Below are positions 45,132-54,278 of a stretch of DNA of 64,000 nt, in pieces. The first letter of the stretch is position 1. Every line of letters begins with the position of its first letter. Position numbers and translations under genes: made by a program. This DNA is from Streptomyces sp. JH14. GTDB taxonomy: Bacteria > Actinomycetota > Actinomycetes > Streptomycetales > Streptomycetaceae. The notes beneath the pieces are model-generated. The model ran no database searches. It had not been told where the DNA came from and was given only the letters and a program-made list of their open reading frames with translations. Location: assembly GCF_029428675.1 (NCBI RefSeq), contig NZ_JAJNEL010000001.1, forward strand, positions 4,154,001-4,218,000, written 5' to 3'.

Positions 45132-47650
45132 CAGTCACCACAAGTGCGCCCTCCGGGGGCGGCGCGGCGGCGGTCCCGCCCGAGGACCTTGTCACGCTGA
45201 CCATCGACGGCATCGAGATCAGCGTGCCCAAGGGCACTCTGGTCATCCGCGCCGCCGAACTCCTCGGCATCGAGATCCCGCGCTTCTGCGACCACCCGCT
45301 CCTCGACCCGGCCGGCGCCTGCCGGCAGTGCATCGTCGAGGTCGAGGGCCAGCGCAAGCCGATGGCGTCCTGCACCATCACCTGCACCGACGGCATGGTC
45401 GTCAAGTCGCAGCTCACCTCGCCGGTCGCCGACAAGGCGCAGCGCGGGGTGATGGAGCTGCTGCTGATCAACCACCCGCTGGACTGCCCGGTCTGCGACA
45501 AGGGCGGCGAGTGCCCCCTGCAGAACCAGGCGATGTCGCACGGTGACCCGGACTCCCGGTTCGACGGGAAGAAGCGGACGTACGAGAAGCCCGTCCCCAT
45601 CTCCACCCAGGTGCTGCTGGACCGTGAGCGGTGCGTGCTGTGTGCACGCTGCACCCGGTTCTCCAACCAGGTGGCGGGCGACCCGATGATCGAGCTGATC
45701 GAGCGCGGCGCGCTCCAGCAGGTCGGTACGGGCGAGGGCGACCCGTTCGAGTCGTACTTCTCCGGCAACACCATCCAGATCTGCCCGGTCGGTGCGCTGA
45801 CCTCGGCGGCGTACCGATTCCGCTCCCGGCCCTTCGACCTGGTGTCGTCGCCGTCGGTGTGCGAGCACTGCGCGGGTGGGTGCGCGACCCGCACCGACCA
45901 CCGGCGCGGCAAGGTCATGCGGCGGCTCGCCGCCGACGACCCCGAGGTCAACGAGGAGTGGGTCTGCGACAAGGGCCGCTTCGGGTTCCGTTACGCGCAG
46001 CAGCGGGACCGGCTCACCACCCCGCTGGTGCGGAACGCGGACGGCGTCCTCGAACCGGCGAGCTGGCCCGAGGCGCTGGAGGCCGCGGCCGCCGGACTCG
46101 CCGCCGCCCGCGGCCGGACCGGTGTCCTCACCGGCGGCCGGCTGACCGTCGAGGACGCGTACGCGTACAGCAAGTTCGCCCGGACCGCCCTGGACACGAA
46201 CGACATCGACTTCCGGGCCCGGGTGCACAGCGGCGAGGAGGCCGACTTCCTGGCCGCCCGCGTCGCCGGACGCGGACGCGATCTGGACGGCGGCGGGATC
46301 ACGTACACCTCGCTGGAGAAGGCCGCGACCGTGCTGCTGGTCGGCTTCGAGTCCGAGGAGGAGGCGCCCGGCGTCTTCCTGCGGCTGCGCAAGGCCCACC
46401 GCAAGCACGGCCAGCGCACCTTCGCCGTCGCCTCGCACGCCACCCGCGGGCTGACGAAGGCCGGCGGCACGCTGCTGGCCGCCGCACCCGGCACCGAGAC
46501 CGAGTGGCTGGACGCGATCGCGGGCGGCGTCGGACTCGACGGCGATGGGGCCGCGGCCGCCGAGGCGCTGCGCGGCGGTGAGGCCGTCATCGTCGTGGGC
46601 GAGCGGCTGGCCGGGGTGCCGGGCGGGCTGACCGCCGCGGTACGGGCGGCGACCGCGACCGGGTCCCGGCTGGTGTGGATCCCGCGCCGGGCCGGCGAGC
46701 GCGGCGCAGTGGAGGCGGGCGCGCTCCCGTCGCTGCTGCCCGGCGGCCGCCCCGCCACCGACCCGCGGGCCAGGGACGAGGTGGCGGCCGTCTGGGGCGT
46801 CGCCGAGCTGCCGGCCCGGTTCGGCCGCGACACCGGCCAGATCGTCGAGGCCGCGGCCACCGGCGAACTGGGCGCGCTGCTCGTCGCCGGCGTCGAGGCC
46901 GTCGACCTGCCCGACCCGGCCCGCGCCCTGGAGGCGCTGGACCAGGTCGGGTTCGTGGTCTCGCTGGAGCTGCGGCCCAGCGAGGTCACCGAGCGGGCCG
47001 ATGTGGTGTTCCCCGTCGCCGCGGTGGCCGAGAAGGCCGGCACCTTCCTCAACTGGGAGGGCAGGGCCCGGATGTTCGAGGCCGCGCTGAAGCCCGAGCA
47101 GATGACGCGGGCCCTCGCGCCGACCGACGCCCGGGTGCTGCACATGCTGGCGGACGCCCTCGACGTCCACCTCGCCCTGCCGGACCTGAAGTCCGTACGC
47201 CGTGAGCTGGACCGGCTCGGCGGCTGGACCGGCACGCACGCCACCGACCCGCAGGCGTCGGCGCAGCCGCTGCCCCGGCCCGGTGACGGCGAGGCGCTCC
47301 TCGCGGGCCACCGGCTGCTGCTCGACCAGGGGCGGCTCCAGGAGGGCGATGCCGCGCTGGCCGGCACCCGGCACGCCGCGGTCGCCCGGCTCTCCGCCGT
47401 CACCGCGGCCGAGACGGGGGTGAAGGACGGCGATCTGCTGGCCGTCACCGGACCGTCCGGCAGCGTCGAACTCCCCCTGCAGGTCACCGACATGCCGGAC
47501 CGGGTGGTCTGGGTGCCGCTGAACTCCGCCGGGCGGGGCGTACCGGCCGACACCGGCGCCCGCCCCGGCGGCCTGGTCCGGATCGGTCCCGCCGCACCGG
47601 GGACGTCCGCACCGGGTACTCCCGACGTCTCACCGGAGGTGCGAGCGTGA
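45128..47650 (+). CDS. nuoG: NADH-quinone oxidoreductase subunit G
   Basis: The protein has 840 residues with AGGAGG upstream, overlapping nuoF by four bases. The N-terminal ferredoxin-like domain holds N1b (CDHPLL ... GACRQCIVE). Further cluster ligands follow in CPVCDKGGECPLQ, RCVLCARCTRF and CEHCAGGCATRT. The remaining two-thirds is a degenerate molybdopterin-oxidoreductase domain. It relays electrons along the peripheral arm. Confidence 0.97.
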   Translation: MTVTTSAPSGGGAAAVPPEDLVTLTIDGIEISVPKGTLVIRAAELLGIEIPRFCDHPLLDPAGACRQCIVEVEGQRKPMASCTITCTDGMVVKSQLTSPVADKAQRGVMELLLINHPLDCPVCDKGGECPLQNQAMSHGDPDSRFDGKKRTYEKPVPISTQVLLDRERCVLCARCTRFSNQVAGDPMIELIERGALQQVGTGEGDPFESYFSGNTIQICPVGALTSAAYRFRSRPFDLVSSPSVCEHCAGGCATRTDHRRGKVMRRLAADDPEVNEEWVCDKGRFGFRYAQQRDRLTTPLVRNADGVLEPASWPEALEAAAAGLAAARGRTGVLTGGRLTVEDAYAYSKFARTALDTNDIDFRARVHSGEEADFLAARVAGRGRDLDGGGITYTSLEKAATVLLVGFESEEEAPGVFLRLRKAHRKHGQRTFAVASHATRGLTKAGGTLLAAAPGTETEWLDAIAGGVGLDGDGAAAAEALRGGEAVIVVGERLAGVPGGLTAAVRAATATGSRLVWIPRRAGERGAVEAGALPSLLPGGRPATDPRARDEVAAVWGVAELPARFGRDTGQIVEAAATGELGALLVAGVEAVDLPDPARALEALDQVGFVVSLELRPSEVTERADVVFPVAAVAEKAGTFLNWEGRARMFEAALKPEQMTRALAPTDARVLHMLADALDVHLALPDLKSVRRELDRLGGWTGTHATDPQASAQPLPRPGDGEALLAGHRLLLDQGRLQEGDAALAGTRHAAVARLSAVTAAETGVKDGDLLAVTGPSGSVELPLQVTDMPDRVVWVPLNSAGRGVPADTGARPGGLVRIGPAAPGTSAPGTPDVSPEVRA

Positions 47651-49065
47651 CTGGCTTCGCTCACCTGGCCGCGGCGCCCGACCGCGCCGTACTCGCCGCC
47701 GAGGATCTGTCGATGTTCGGCACCGACCCCTGGTGGCTCGTCGTCATCAAGGCGGTGTTCTGCTTCGCGTTCCTGATGGTGACCGTGCTCTTCTCCATCG
47801 TGTGGGAGCGCAAGGTCGTCGCCTGGATGCAGCTGCGCATCGGCCCCAACCGGCACGGCCCCTGGGGCATGCTCCAGTCGCTCGCCGACGGCATCAAGCT
47901 GATGCTGAAGGAAGACGTCATCGTCAAGCGGGCGGACAAGGTCGTCTATGTCCTCGCGCCGATCGTCGCCGCCGTACCGGCGTTCATGGCGATCGCGGTG
48001 ATCCCGTTCGGCCCGTCCGGCAACGAGGTCTCGATCTTCGGACACCGTACGGCGATGCAGCTGACCGACCTGCCGATCGCGATGCTCTACATCCTCGCGG
48101 TCGCCTCGGTCGGCATCTACGGCATCGTGCTGGCGGGCTGGTCCTCCGGCTCGACGTACCCGCTCCTCGGCGGCCTGCGCTCCTGCGCGCAGATGATCTC
48201 GTACGAGATCGCGATGGGCGCCGCCTTCGCCTCCGTCTTCCTCTACTCGGGGTCGATGTCGACCTCGAAGATCGTGGAGGCGCAGCAGGACCGCTGGTTC
48301 ATCCTCCTGCTGCCGGTCTCGTTCATCATCTACATCATCACGATGGTCGGCGAGACCAACCGCGCCCCGTTCGACATGCCGGAGTCCGAGGGCGACCTGG
48401 TCGGCGGCTTCAACACCGAGTACTCGTCGATCAAGTTCGCGATGTTCATGCTCGCCGAGTACGTCAACATGGTCACCGTCTCCGCGGTCTCCACGACCCT
48501 GTTCCTGGGCGGCTGGCGGGCCCCGTGGCCGATCAGCACCTTCTGGGAGGGGGCGAACCACGGCTGGTGGCCGTTGCTCTGGTTCGTCATCAAGGTCCAG
48601 CTGCTGCTGTTCTTCTTCATCTGGCTGCGCGGCACCCTGCCCCGCGTCCGCTACGACCAGCTGATGAAGCTCGGCTGGAAGGTTCTGATCCCGGTCTCCG
48701 TGGTCTGGCTGATGCTGGTCGCGACCGTGCGTGCGCTGCGCAACGAGGGCTACGACTTCACGAGCGTCGTGCTGTACGTGGTGGGCGCCGTGCTCGCGAT
48801 CCTGCTGATCTCGTTCGTCGCCGACCTCTTCCGGGACCGCTCGGCCAAGGCGGCCGAGGCGGAAGCCGGACCGGAACCCGCGTTCGACCCGATGGCAGGC
48901 GGATTCCCGGTGCCACCGCTGCCCGGACAGACCCTGCCGCCGGTACCGCGCCGCGGGCCACGGCATGAGCGGGAGCTCGTTGTCAGTGGCGGGCCGGATA
49001 CTCAGAGTGACAGCAGTCGGACGGGTGGAAGCCCCAGCGACGGAAAGGAGGCTGACGGTGTCTGA
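47647..49065 (+). CDS. nuoH: NADH-quinone oxidoreductase subunit H
   Basis: The protein has 472 residues, with eight or nine transmembrane helices and the family blocks WERKVVAWMQLRIGPNRHGPWG, GETNRAPFDMPESEGDLVGGFNTEYSS and LRGTLPRVRYDQLM. A Pro-rich C-terminal tail of ~70 residues is an extra feature seen in actinobacteria. It forms the quinone chamber roof. GTG start overlaps nuoG; the 3' end overlaps nuoI by eight bases. Confidence 0.96.
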   Translation: MTGFAHLAAAPDRAVLAAEDLSMFGTDPWWLVVIKAVFCFAFLMVTVLFSIVWERKVVAWMQLRIGPNRHGPWGMLQSLADGIKLMLKEDVIVKRADKVVYVLAPIVAAVPAFMAIAVIPFGPSGNEVSIFGHRTAMQLTDLPIAMLYILAVASVGIYGIVLAGWSSGSTYPLLGGLRSCAQMISYEIAMGAAFASVFLYSGSMSTSKIVEAQQDRWFILLLPVSFIIYIITMVGETNRAPFDMPESEGDLVGGFNTEYSSIKFAMFMLAEYVNMVTVSAVSTTLFLGGWRAPWPISTFWEGANHGWWPLLWFVIKVQLLLFFFIWLRGTLPRVRYDQLMKLGWKVLIPVSVVWLMLVATVRALRNEGYDFTSVVLYVVGAVLAILLISFVADLFRDRSAKAAEAEAGPEPAFDPMAGGFPVPPLPGQTLPPVPRRGPRHERELVVSGGPDTQSDSSRTGGSPSDGKEADGV

Positions 49066-49672
49066 GTCATCGGAACCCTCGGGGGAGAAGTTCCAGAACC
49101 CCGTGGCCGGCTTCGGCGTGACCTTCAAGGCCATGTTCAAGAAGCGGCTGACCGAGCAGTACCCGGAACAGCAGAAGGTGACGGCGCCGCGCTTCCACGG
49201 CCGGCATCAGCTCAACCGCCACCCCGACGGCCTGGAGAAGTGCGTCGGCTGCGAGCTGTGCGCCTGGGCGTGCCCGGCGGATGCCATCTACGTGGAGGGC
49301 GCGGACAACACCGACGAGGAGCGTTACTCCCCGGGTGAGCGCTACGGCCGCGTCTACCAGATCAACTACGCGCGCTGCATTCTCTGCGGACTGTGCATCG
49401 AGGCCTGCCCGACCCGGGCGCTGACGATGACCAACGAGTTCGAGCTCGCCAACACCACCCGCGAGAGCCTCATCTACACCAAGGACGAGCTGCTCGCGGG
49501 CCTGGAGGAAGGCATGGTCGACAGTCCGCACGCGATCTACCCGGGGATGGACGAGCAGGACTACTACCGGGGGCTGGTGACCGAGGCCGCGCCCGGTACG
49601 GAGCGCCAGGTCGCCGTCTCCAAGGGCGAGTCCAAGGAGCAGGCGGCCGAGAACGAGGAGGTGGACGCATGA
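49058..49672 (+). CDS. nuoI: NADH-quinone oxidoreductase subunit I
   Basis: The protein has 204 residues from a GTG preceded by AAAGGAGG, within the end of nuoH. Two 4Fe-4S motifs, CVGCELCAWACP and CILCGLCIEACP, hold clusters N6a and N6b. The C-terminal acidic tail is variable. Confidence 0.96.
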   Translation: MSESSEPSGEKFQNPVAGFGVTFKAMFKKRLTEQYPEQQKVTAPRFHGRHQLNRHPDGLEKCVGCELCAWACPADAIYVEGADNTDEERYSPGERYGRVYQINYARCILCGLCIEACPTRALTMTNEFELANTTRESLIYTKDELLAGLEEGMVDSPHAIYPGMDEQDYYRGLVTEAAPGTERQVAVSKGESKEQAAENEEVDA

Positions 49673-50496
49673 CCGGCCTGGCCGCGGCGGCCTCCACCAC
49701 ATCGACGGGCGAGGCCGTCCAGTTCTGGATCCTCGGCACCGTCGCCGTGCTCGGCGCGCTGTCCACCGTACTGATGAAGAAGGCCGTGCACAGTGCGCTG
49801 AGCCTCGCCGGGACCATGATCGTCCTGGCGGTCTTCTATCTCGCCAACGGCGCGTACTTCCTCGGCGTCGTCCAGATCGTCGTCTACACGGGCGCGATCA
49901 TGATGCTGTTCCTCTTCGTGGTCATGCTCGTCGGTGTCACGGCGGCGGACTCGCTGAAGGAGACCCTCAAGGGCCAGCGCTGGCTGGCCGCGGGCTGTGG
50001 GCTCGGCTTCGGTGTCCTGCTGATCGCGGGCATCGGCCACGCCTCCCTGAACAGCTTCAACGGACTCGGCAGCGCCAACGCCGCGCACGGCGGGAACGTC
50101 GAGGGGCTGGCCAACCTCATCTTCACCAAGTACGTCTTCGCCTTCGAGATCACCGGCGCCCTGCTGATCACGGCGACCGTCGGCGCGATGGTGCTCACCC
50201 ACCGCGAGCGCACCGAACGGGCCCGGACCCAGCGGGAGATGTCCGAGGCGCGCGTGCGCAGCAATCACCTGCCGCCGCTGCCCGCCCCGGGTGTCTACGC
50301 CCGGCACAACGCCGTGGACATCGCCGGTCTGCTCCCGGACGGCACCCCGTCCGAGCTCACCGTCATGCAGACGCTGCGCAAGCGCGGCCAGATCCGCGAC
50401 GTGTCGAACGAGTCGCTCGCCAACCTCAAGGCGCTGGAGCAGCGCTCCGAGGAGCGGCTCGGCCGTGACAAGGAAGAGGAGGAGGTCGCCAAGTGA
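49669..50496 (+). CDS. nuoJ: NADH-quinone oxidoreductase subunit J
   Basis: The protein has 275 residues with five transmembrane helices in the first ~175 residues (VQIVVYTGAIMMLFLFVVMLVGV marks the conserved helix 3), then a charged cytoplasmic tail. It is a membrane-arm subunit. It overlaps nuoI and nuoK by four bases each. Confidence 0.95.
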   Translation: MTGLAAAASTTSTGEAVQFWILGTVAVLGALSTVLMKKAVHSALSLAGTMIVLAVFYLANGAYFLGVVQIVVYTGAIMMLFLFVVMLVGVTAADSLKETLKGQRWLAAGCGLGFGVLLIAGIGHASLNSFNGLGSANAAHGGNVEGLANLIFTKYVFAFEITGALLITATVGAMVLTHRERTERARTQREMSEARVRSNHLPPLPAPGVYARHNAVDIAGLLPDGTPSELTVMQTLRKRGQIRDVSNESLANLKALEQRSEERLGRDKEEEEVAK

Positions 50497-50792
50497 ACCC
50501 GGTCAACTACCTCTACCTCGCCGCGCTGTTGTTCACCATCGGCGCGTCCGGAGTGCTGATCAGGCGGAACGCGATCGTGGTGTTCATGTGTGTGGAGCTG
50601 ATGCTCAACGCCTGCAACCTCGCGTTCGTGACGTTCTCCCGGATGCACGGCAACCTCGACGGCCAGATCATCGCCTTCTTCACGATGGTCGTCGCCGCCG
50701 CCGAAGTCGTGGTCGGGCTCGCGATCATCGTGTCGCTGTTCCGTTCCCGCCACTCGGCCTCGGTCGACGACGCCAGCCTGATGAAGCTGTAA
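50493..50792 (+). CDS. nuoK: NADH-quinone oxidoreductase subunit K
   Basis: The protein has 99 residues and three transmembrane helices. The conserved membrane glutamates lie in CVELMLNACNLAF and AAAEVVVGLAII. It is an MrpC-like subunit in the proton path. GTG start. Confidence 0.97.
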   Translation: MNPVNYLYLAALLFTIGASGVLIRRNAIVVFMCVELMLNACNLAFVTFSRMHGNLDGQIIAFFTMVVAAAEVVVGLAIIVSLFRSRHSASVDDASLMKL

Positions 50793-50806
50793 GGGGACGC
50801 TGAATC

Positions 50807-52702
50807 GTGGACAACCTCATTGCGCTGCTCGTCGCGGCGCCCCTGCTCGGAGCGGCTGTGCTGCTCTGCGGCGGCCGACGGCTGGACCGTGCCGGGCACT
50901 GGCTCGGCACGCTGCTCGCCGCCGCCTCGTTCGTCATCGGGGCGGTGCTCTTCGTCGACATGCTGGGCAAGGGCGCCGAGCACCGGGCGCTGCACCAGCA
51001 CCTGTTCAGCTGGATCCCGGTCGAGGGCTTCCAGGCCGATGTGGCCTTCCAGCTCGACCAGTTGTCGATGACGTTCGTGCTGCTGATCACCGGTGTGGGC
51101 ACTCTGATCCACATCTACTCGATCGGCTACATGGAGCACGACGAGCGCCGGCGCCGCTTCTTCGGATATCTGAACCTGTTCCTCGCGGCGATGCTCCTGC
51201 TGGTCCTCGCCGACAACTACCTGCTGCTGTACGTCGGGTGGGAGGGCGTCGGTCTGGCGTCGTACCTGCTGATCGGCTTCTGGCAGCACAAGCCCAGCGC
51301 GGCCACCGCCGCCAAGAAGGCGTTCCTGGTCAACCGGGTCGGCGACATGGGCCTGTCGATCGCGATCATGCTGATGTTCACCACGTTCGGCACGTTCGCC
51401 TTCGGCCCCGTCCTGGCGGCGACCGGGGGGACGAGCGAGGGCAAGCTGACGGCGATCGGCCTGATGCTGCTCCTGGCCGCCTGCGGCAAGTCGGCCCAGG
51501 TGCCGCTGCAGTCCTGGCTCGGTGACGCGATGGAGGGCCCGACCCCGGTCTCCGCCCTCATCCACGCCGCCACCATGGTGACCGCCGGCGTCTACCTGAT
51601 CGTCCGCTCCGGCACGATCTTCAACGCCGCGCCGGACGCCCAACTGGTCGTCGTGGTCGTCGGCGCGGTCACGCTGCTCTTCGGTGCGATCGTCGGTTGC
51701 GCGAAGGACGACATCAAGAAGGCCCTCGCCGGGTCGACGATGTCGCAGATCGGCTACATGATCCTGGCTGCCGGGCTCGGCCCGATCGGCTACGTCTTCG
51801 CGATCATGCACCTGGTGACGCACGGCTTCTTCAAGGCCGGGCTCTTCCTCGGTGCCGGTTCGGTCATGCACGGCATGAACGACGAGGTCGACATGCGGAA
51901 GTTCGGCGGCCTGCGCATGTACATGCCGGTCACCTTCATCACCTTCGGTCTCGGCTATCTGGCGATCATCGGCTTCCCCGGTCTGTCCGGCTTCTTCTCG
52001 AAGGACAAGATCATCGAGGCGGCGTTCGCCAAGGGCGGCACCGAGGGCTGGATCCTCGGCGCGGTCACGCTGCTGGGCGCCGCGATCACCGCGTTCTACA
52101 TGACGCGCGTGATGCTGCTGACGTTCTTCGGCGAGAAGCGCTGGCAGCCCGACGCGGAAGGCCATGAGCCGCATCCGCACGAGTCCCCGAAGTCGATGAC
52201 CATCCCCATGATTGTCCTGGCGTTCGGCTCGGTCTTCGCCGGAGGCTTCTTCTCCATCGGCGACCGCTTCCTGAACTGGCTGGAGCCGGTCACCGGACAC
52301 GACCACGGGCACGCCCCGGTCGGCGCAGCGACCGTCACCGCCGCCACCATGGTGGTACTCGTCATCGGCGCCGCCATCGCCTGGGCGATGTACGGGCGCA
52401 GGCCGGTACCGGTCGTCGCACCGCGCGGCTCGCTGCTCACCCGGGCCGCCCGCCGCGATCTCCTCCAGGACGACTTCAACCACGTGGTCCTGGTCCGCGG
52501 AGGCGAGCACCTCACCCGCTCCCTGGTGTACGTCGACCACACCCTGGTGGACGGCGTCGTCAACGGCACGGCCGCAACGATGGGCGGGCTCTCCGGCCGG
52601 CTGCGCAAGCTGCAGAACGGCTACGCCCGCTCCTACGCGGTCTCGATGTTCGGCGGTACGGCGATCGTCATCGCCGCGACCCTGCTGATGAGGGCGGTCT
52701 GA
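50807..52702 (+). CDS. nuoL: NADH-quinone oxidoreductase subunit L
   Basis: The protein has 631 residues with a GTG start and AAGGGGA upstream. Antiporter-like subunit with about 16 helices: YVGWEGVGLASYLLIGFW, TPVSALIHAATMVTAGVYL and the His/Lys segments of the proton channel. It lies at the distal tip of the membrane arm with the long lateral helix at the C-terminus. Confidence 0.97.
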   Translation: MDNLIALLVAAPLLGAAVLLCGGRRLDRAGHWLGTLLAAASFVIGAVLFVDMLGKGAEHRALHQHLFSWIPVEGFQADVAFQLDQLSMTFVLLITGVGTLIHIYSIGYMEHDERRRRFFGYLNLFLAAMLLLVLADNYLLLYVGWEGVGLASYLLIGFWQHKPSAATAAKKAFLVNRVGDMGLSIAIMLMFTTFGTFAFGPVLAATGGTSEGKLTAIGLMLLLAACGKSAQVPLQSWLGDAMEGPTPVSALIHAATMVTAGVYLIVRSGTIFNAAPDAQLVVVVVGAVTLLFGAIVGCAKDDIKKALAGSTMSQIGYMILAAGLGPIGYVFAIMHLVTHGFFKAGLFLGAGSVMHGMNDEVDMRKFGGLRMYMPVTFITFGLGYLAIIGFPGLSGFFSKDKIIEAAFAKGGTEGWILGAVTLLGAAITAFYMTRVMLLTFFGEKRWQPDAEGHEPHPHESPKSMTIPMIVLAFGSVFAGGFFSIGDRFLNWLEPVTGHDHGHAPVGAATVTAATMVVLVIGAAIAWAMYGRRPVPVVAPRGSLLTRAARRDLLQDDFNHVVLVRGGEHLTRSLVYVDHTLVDGVVNGTAATMGGLSGRLRKLQNGYARSYAVSMFGGTAIVIAATLLMRAV

Positions 52703-52706
52703 TCAC

Positions 52707-54278
52707 ATGTCCTTTCCCCTCCTGACAGCGACGGCGGCGCTCCCGGCGATCGGCGCGATCGCCACCGCCGCCGTCCCGGCCGCCCGGCGCACCGCCGCCA
52801 AATGGCTGGCGCTGCTCTTCTCGCTGGCCACGCTCGTACTGGCGGGCATCGCGCTCGCCCGCTTCGAGCCCGGCGGCGCGCGCTATCAGCTCACCGAATC
52901 GCACGCCTGGATCAAGGACTTCGGCGTCCGGTACGAACTGGGCGTGGACGGCATCGGGGTGGCGCTCCTCGCGCTCACGGCCCTGCTGGTCCCGTTCGTC
53001 ATCCTGGCCGGCTGGCACGACGCCGACCCCCTGGAGACGAAGTCCTCGCGCTGGCGTCCCACCCAGGGCTTCTTCGCTCTGATCCTGATGGTCGAAGCGA
53101 TGGTGATCCTCTCCTTCGAGGCCACCGACGTCTTCCTCTTCTACATCCTCTTCGAAGCCATGCTCATCCCGATGTACTTCCTCATCGGCGGTTTCGGGGA
53201 CCGGGCCCACGCCGGCAGCGACGAGAACGCCGCGGCACAACGTTCGTACGCGGCCGTCAAGTTCCTCCTCTACAACCTGGTCGGCGGGCTCATCATGCTG
53301 GCCGCCGTCATCGGCCTGTACGTCGTCGCGGGCACCTTCTCGCTCTCCGAGATCGCCGAGGCCCGCGCCAACGGCTCGCTCTCCATGGCGACCAGCACCG
53401 AACGCTGGCTGTTCCTCGGGTTCTTCTTCGCCTTCGCGGTGAAGGCCCCGCTCTGGCCGCTGCACACCTGGCTGCCCAACGCCATGGGCGAGGCGACCAC
53501 CCCGGTCGCCGTCCTGATCACCGCGGTCGTCGACAAGGTCGGCACCTTCGCGATGCTCCGCTTCTGCCTCCAGCTGTTCCCGGAGGCCAGCAAGTGGGCG
53601 ACGCCGGTGATCCTGGTGCTGGCACTGATCAGCATCGTGTACGGGGCGCTCCTCGCCGTCGGCCAGCGCGACATCAAGCGGCTGATCGCCTACGCGTCGA
53701 TCTCGCACTTCGGCTTCATCATCCTGGGCATCTTCGCGATGACCAGCCAGGGCCAGTCGGGCGCCACGCTCTACATGGTCAACCACGGAATCTCGACCGC
53801 CGCGCTGATGCTGGTGGCCGGCTTCCTGATCACCCGGCGCGGCTCGCGGCTCATCGCCGACTACGGCGGGGTGCAGAAGGTGGCGCCGGTCCTGGCCGGC
53901 ACCTTCCTGATCGGCGGTCTCGCCACGCTGTCGCTGCCCGGGCTCTCTCCGTTCGTCAGCGAATTCCTGGTCCTGGTCGGGACGTTCAGCTCCTATCCCG
54001 CGGCCGGCATCGTCGCCACCACCGGGATCGTGCTCGCCGCGCTCTACGTCCTCGTCCTCTACCAGCGGACGATGACGGGCCCGGTGAAGGCCGAGGTCCA
54101 GGGCATGGCCGACCTCAAGGCCCGGGAGCTGGTGGTGGTCGTCCCGCTGATCGCGCTGCTGATCTTCCTGGGCGTCTATCCGAAGCCGCTGACGGAGATC
54201 GTCAACCCCGCGGTGCAGCACACCCTGTCGGACGTCCAGAAGAAGGACCCCCAGCCCGAGGTGGAGGCCGCCAAGTGA
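52707..54278 (+). CDS. nuoM: NADH-quinone oxidoreductase subunit M
   Basis: The protein has 523 residues. Antiporter-like proton-pumping subunit, recognised by FYILFEAMLIPMYFLIGGFG, KAPLWPLHTWLPNAMGEATTPVAVL and SISHFGFIILGIFA. It starts four bases after nuoL and overlaps nuoN by four. Confidence 0.97.
   Translation: MSFPLLTATAALPAIGAIATAAVPAARRTAAKWLALLFSLATLVLAGIALARFEPGGARYQLTESHAWIKDFGVRYELGVDGIGVALLALTALLVPFVILAGWHDADPLETKSSRWRPTQGFFALILMVEAMVILSFEATDVFLFYILFEAMLIPMYFLIGGFGDRAHAGSDENAAAQRSYAAVKFLLYNLVGGLIMLAAVIGLYVVAGTFSLSEIAEARANGSLSMATSTERWLFLGFFFAFAVKAPLWPLHTWLPNAMGEATTPVAVLITAVVDKVGTFAMLRFCLQLFPEASKWATPVILVLALISIVYGALLAVGQRDIKRLIAYASISHFGFIILGIFAMTSQGQSGATLYMVNHGISTAALMLVAGFLITRRGSRLIADYGGVQKVAPVLAGTFLIGGLATLSLPGLSPFVSEFLVLVGTFSSYPAAGIVATTGIVLAALYVLVLYQRTMTGPVKAEVQGMADLKARELVVVVPLIALLIFLGVYPKPLTEIVNPAVQHTLSDVQKKDPQPEVEAAK

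Noticed and set aside
45110..49140. Very long antisense open frames opposite nuoG and nuoH
   Set aside because: They lack ribosome binding sites and domains; the plus-strand subunits are unmistakable.
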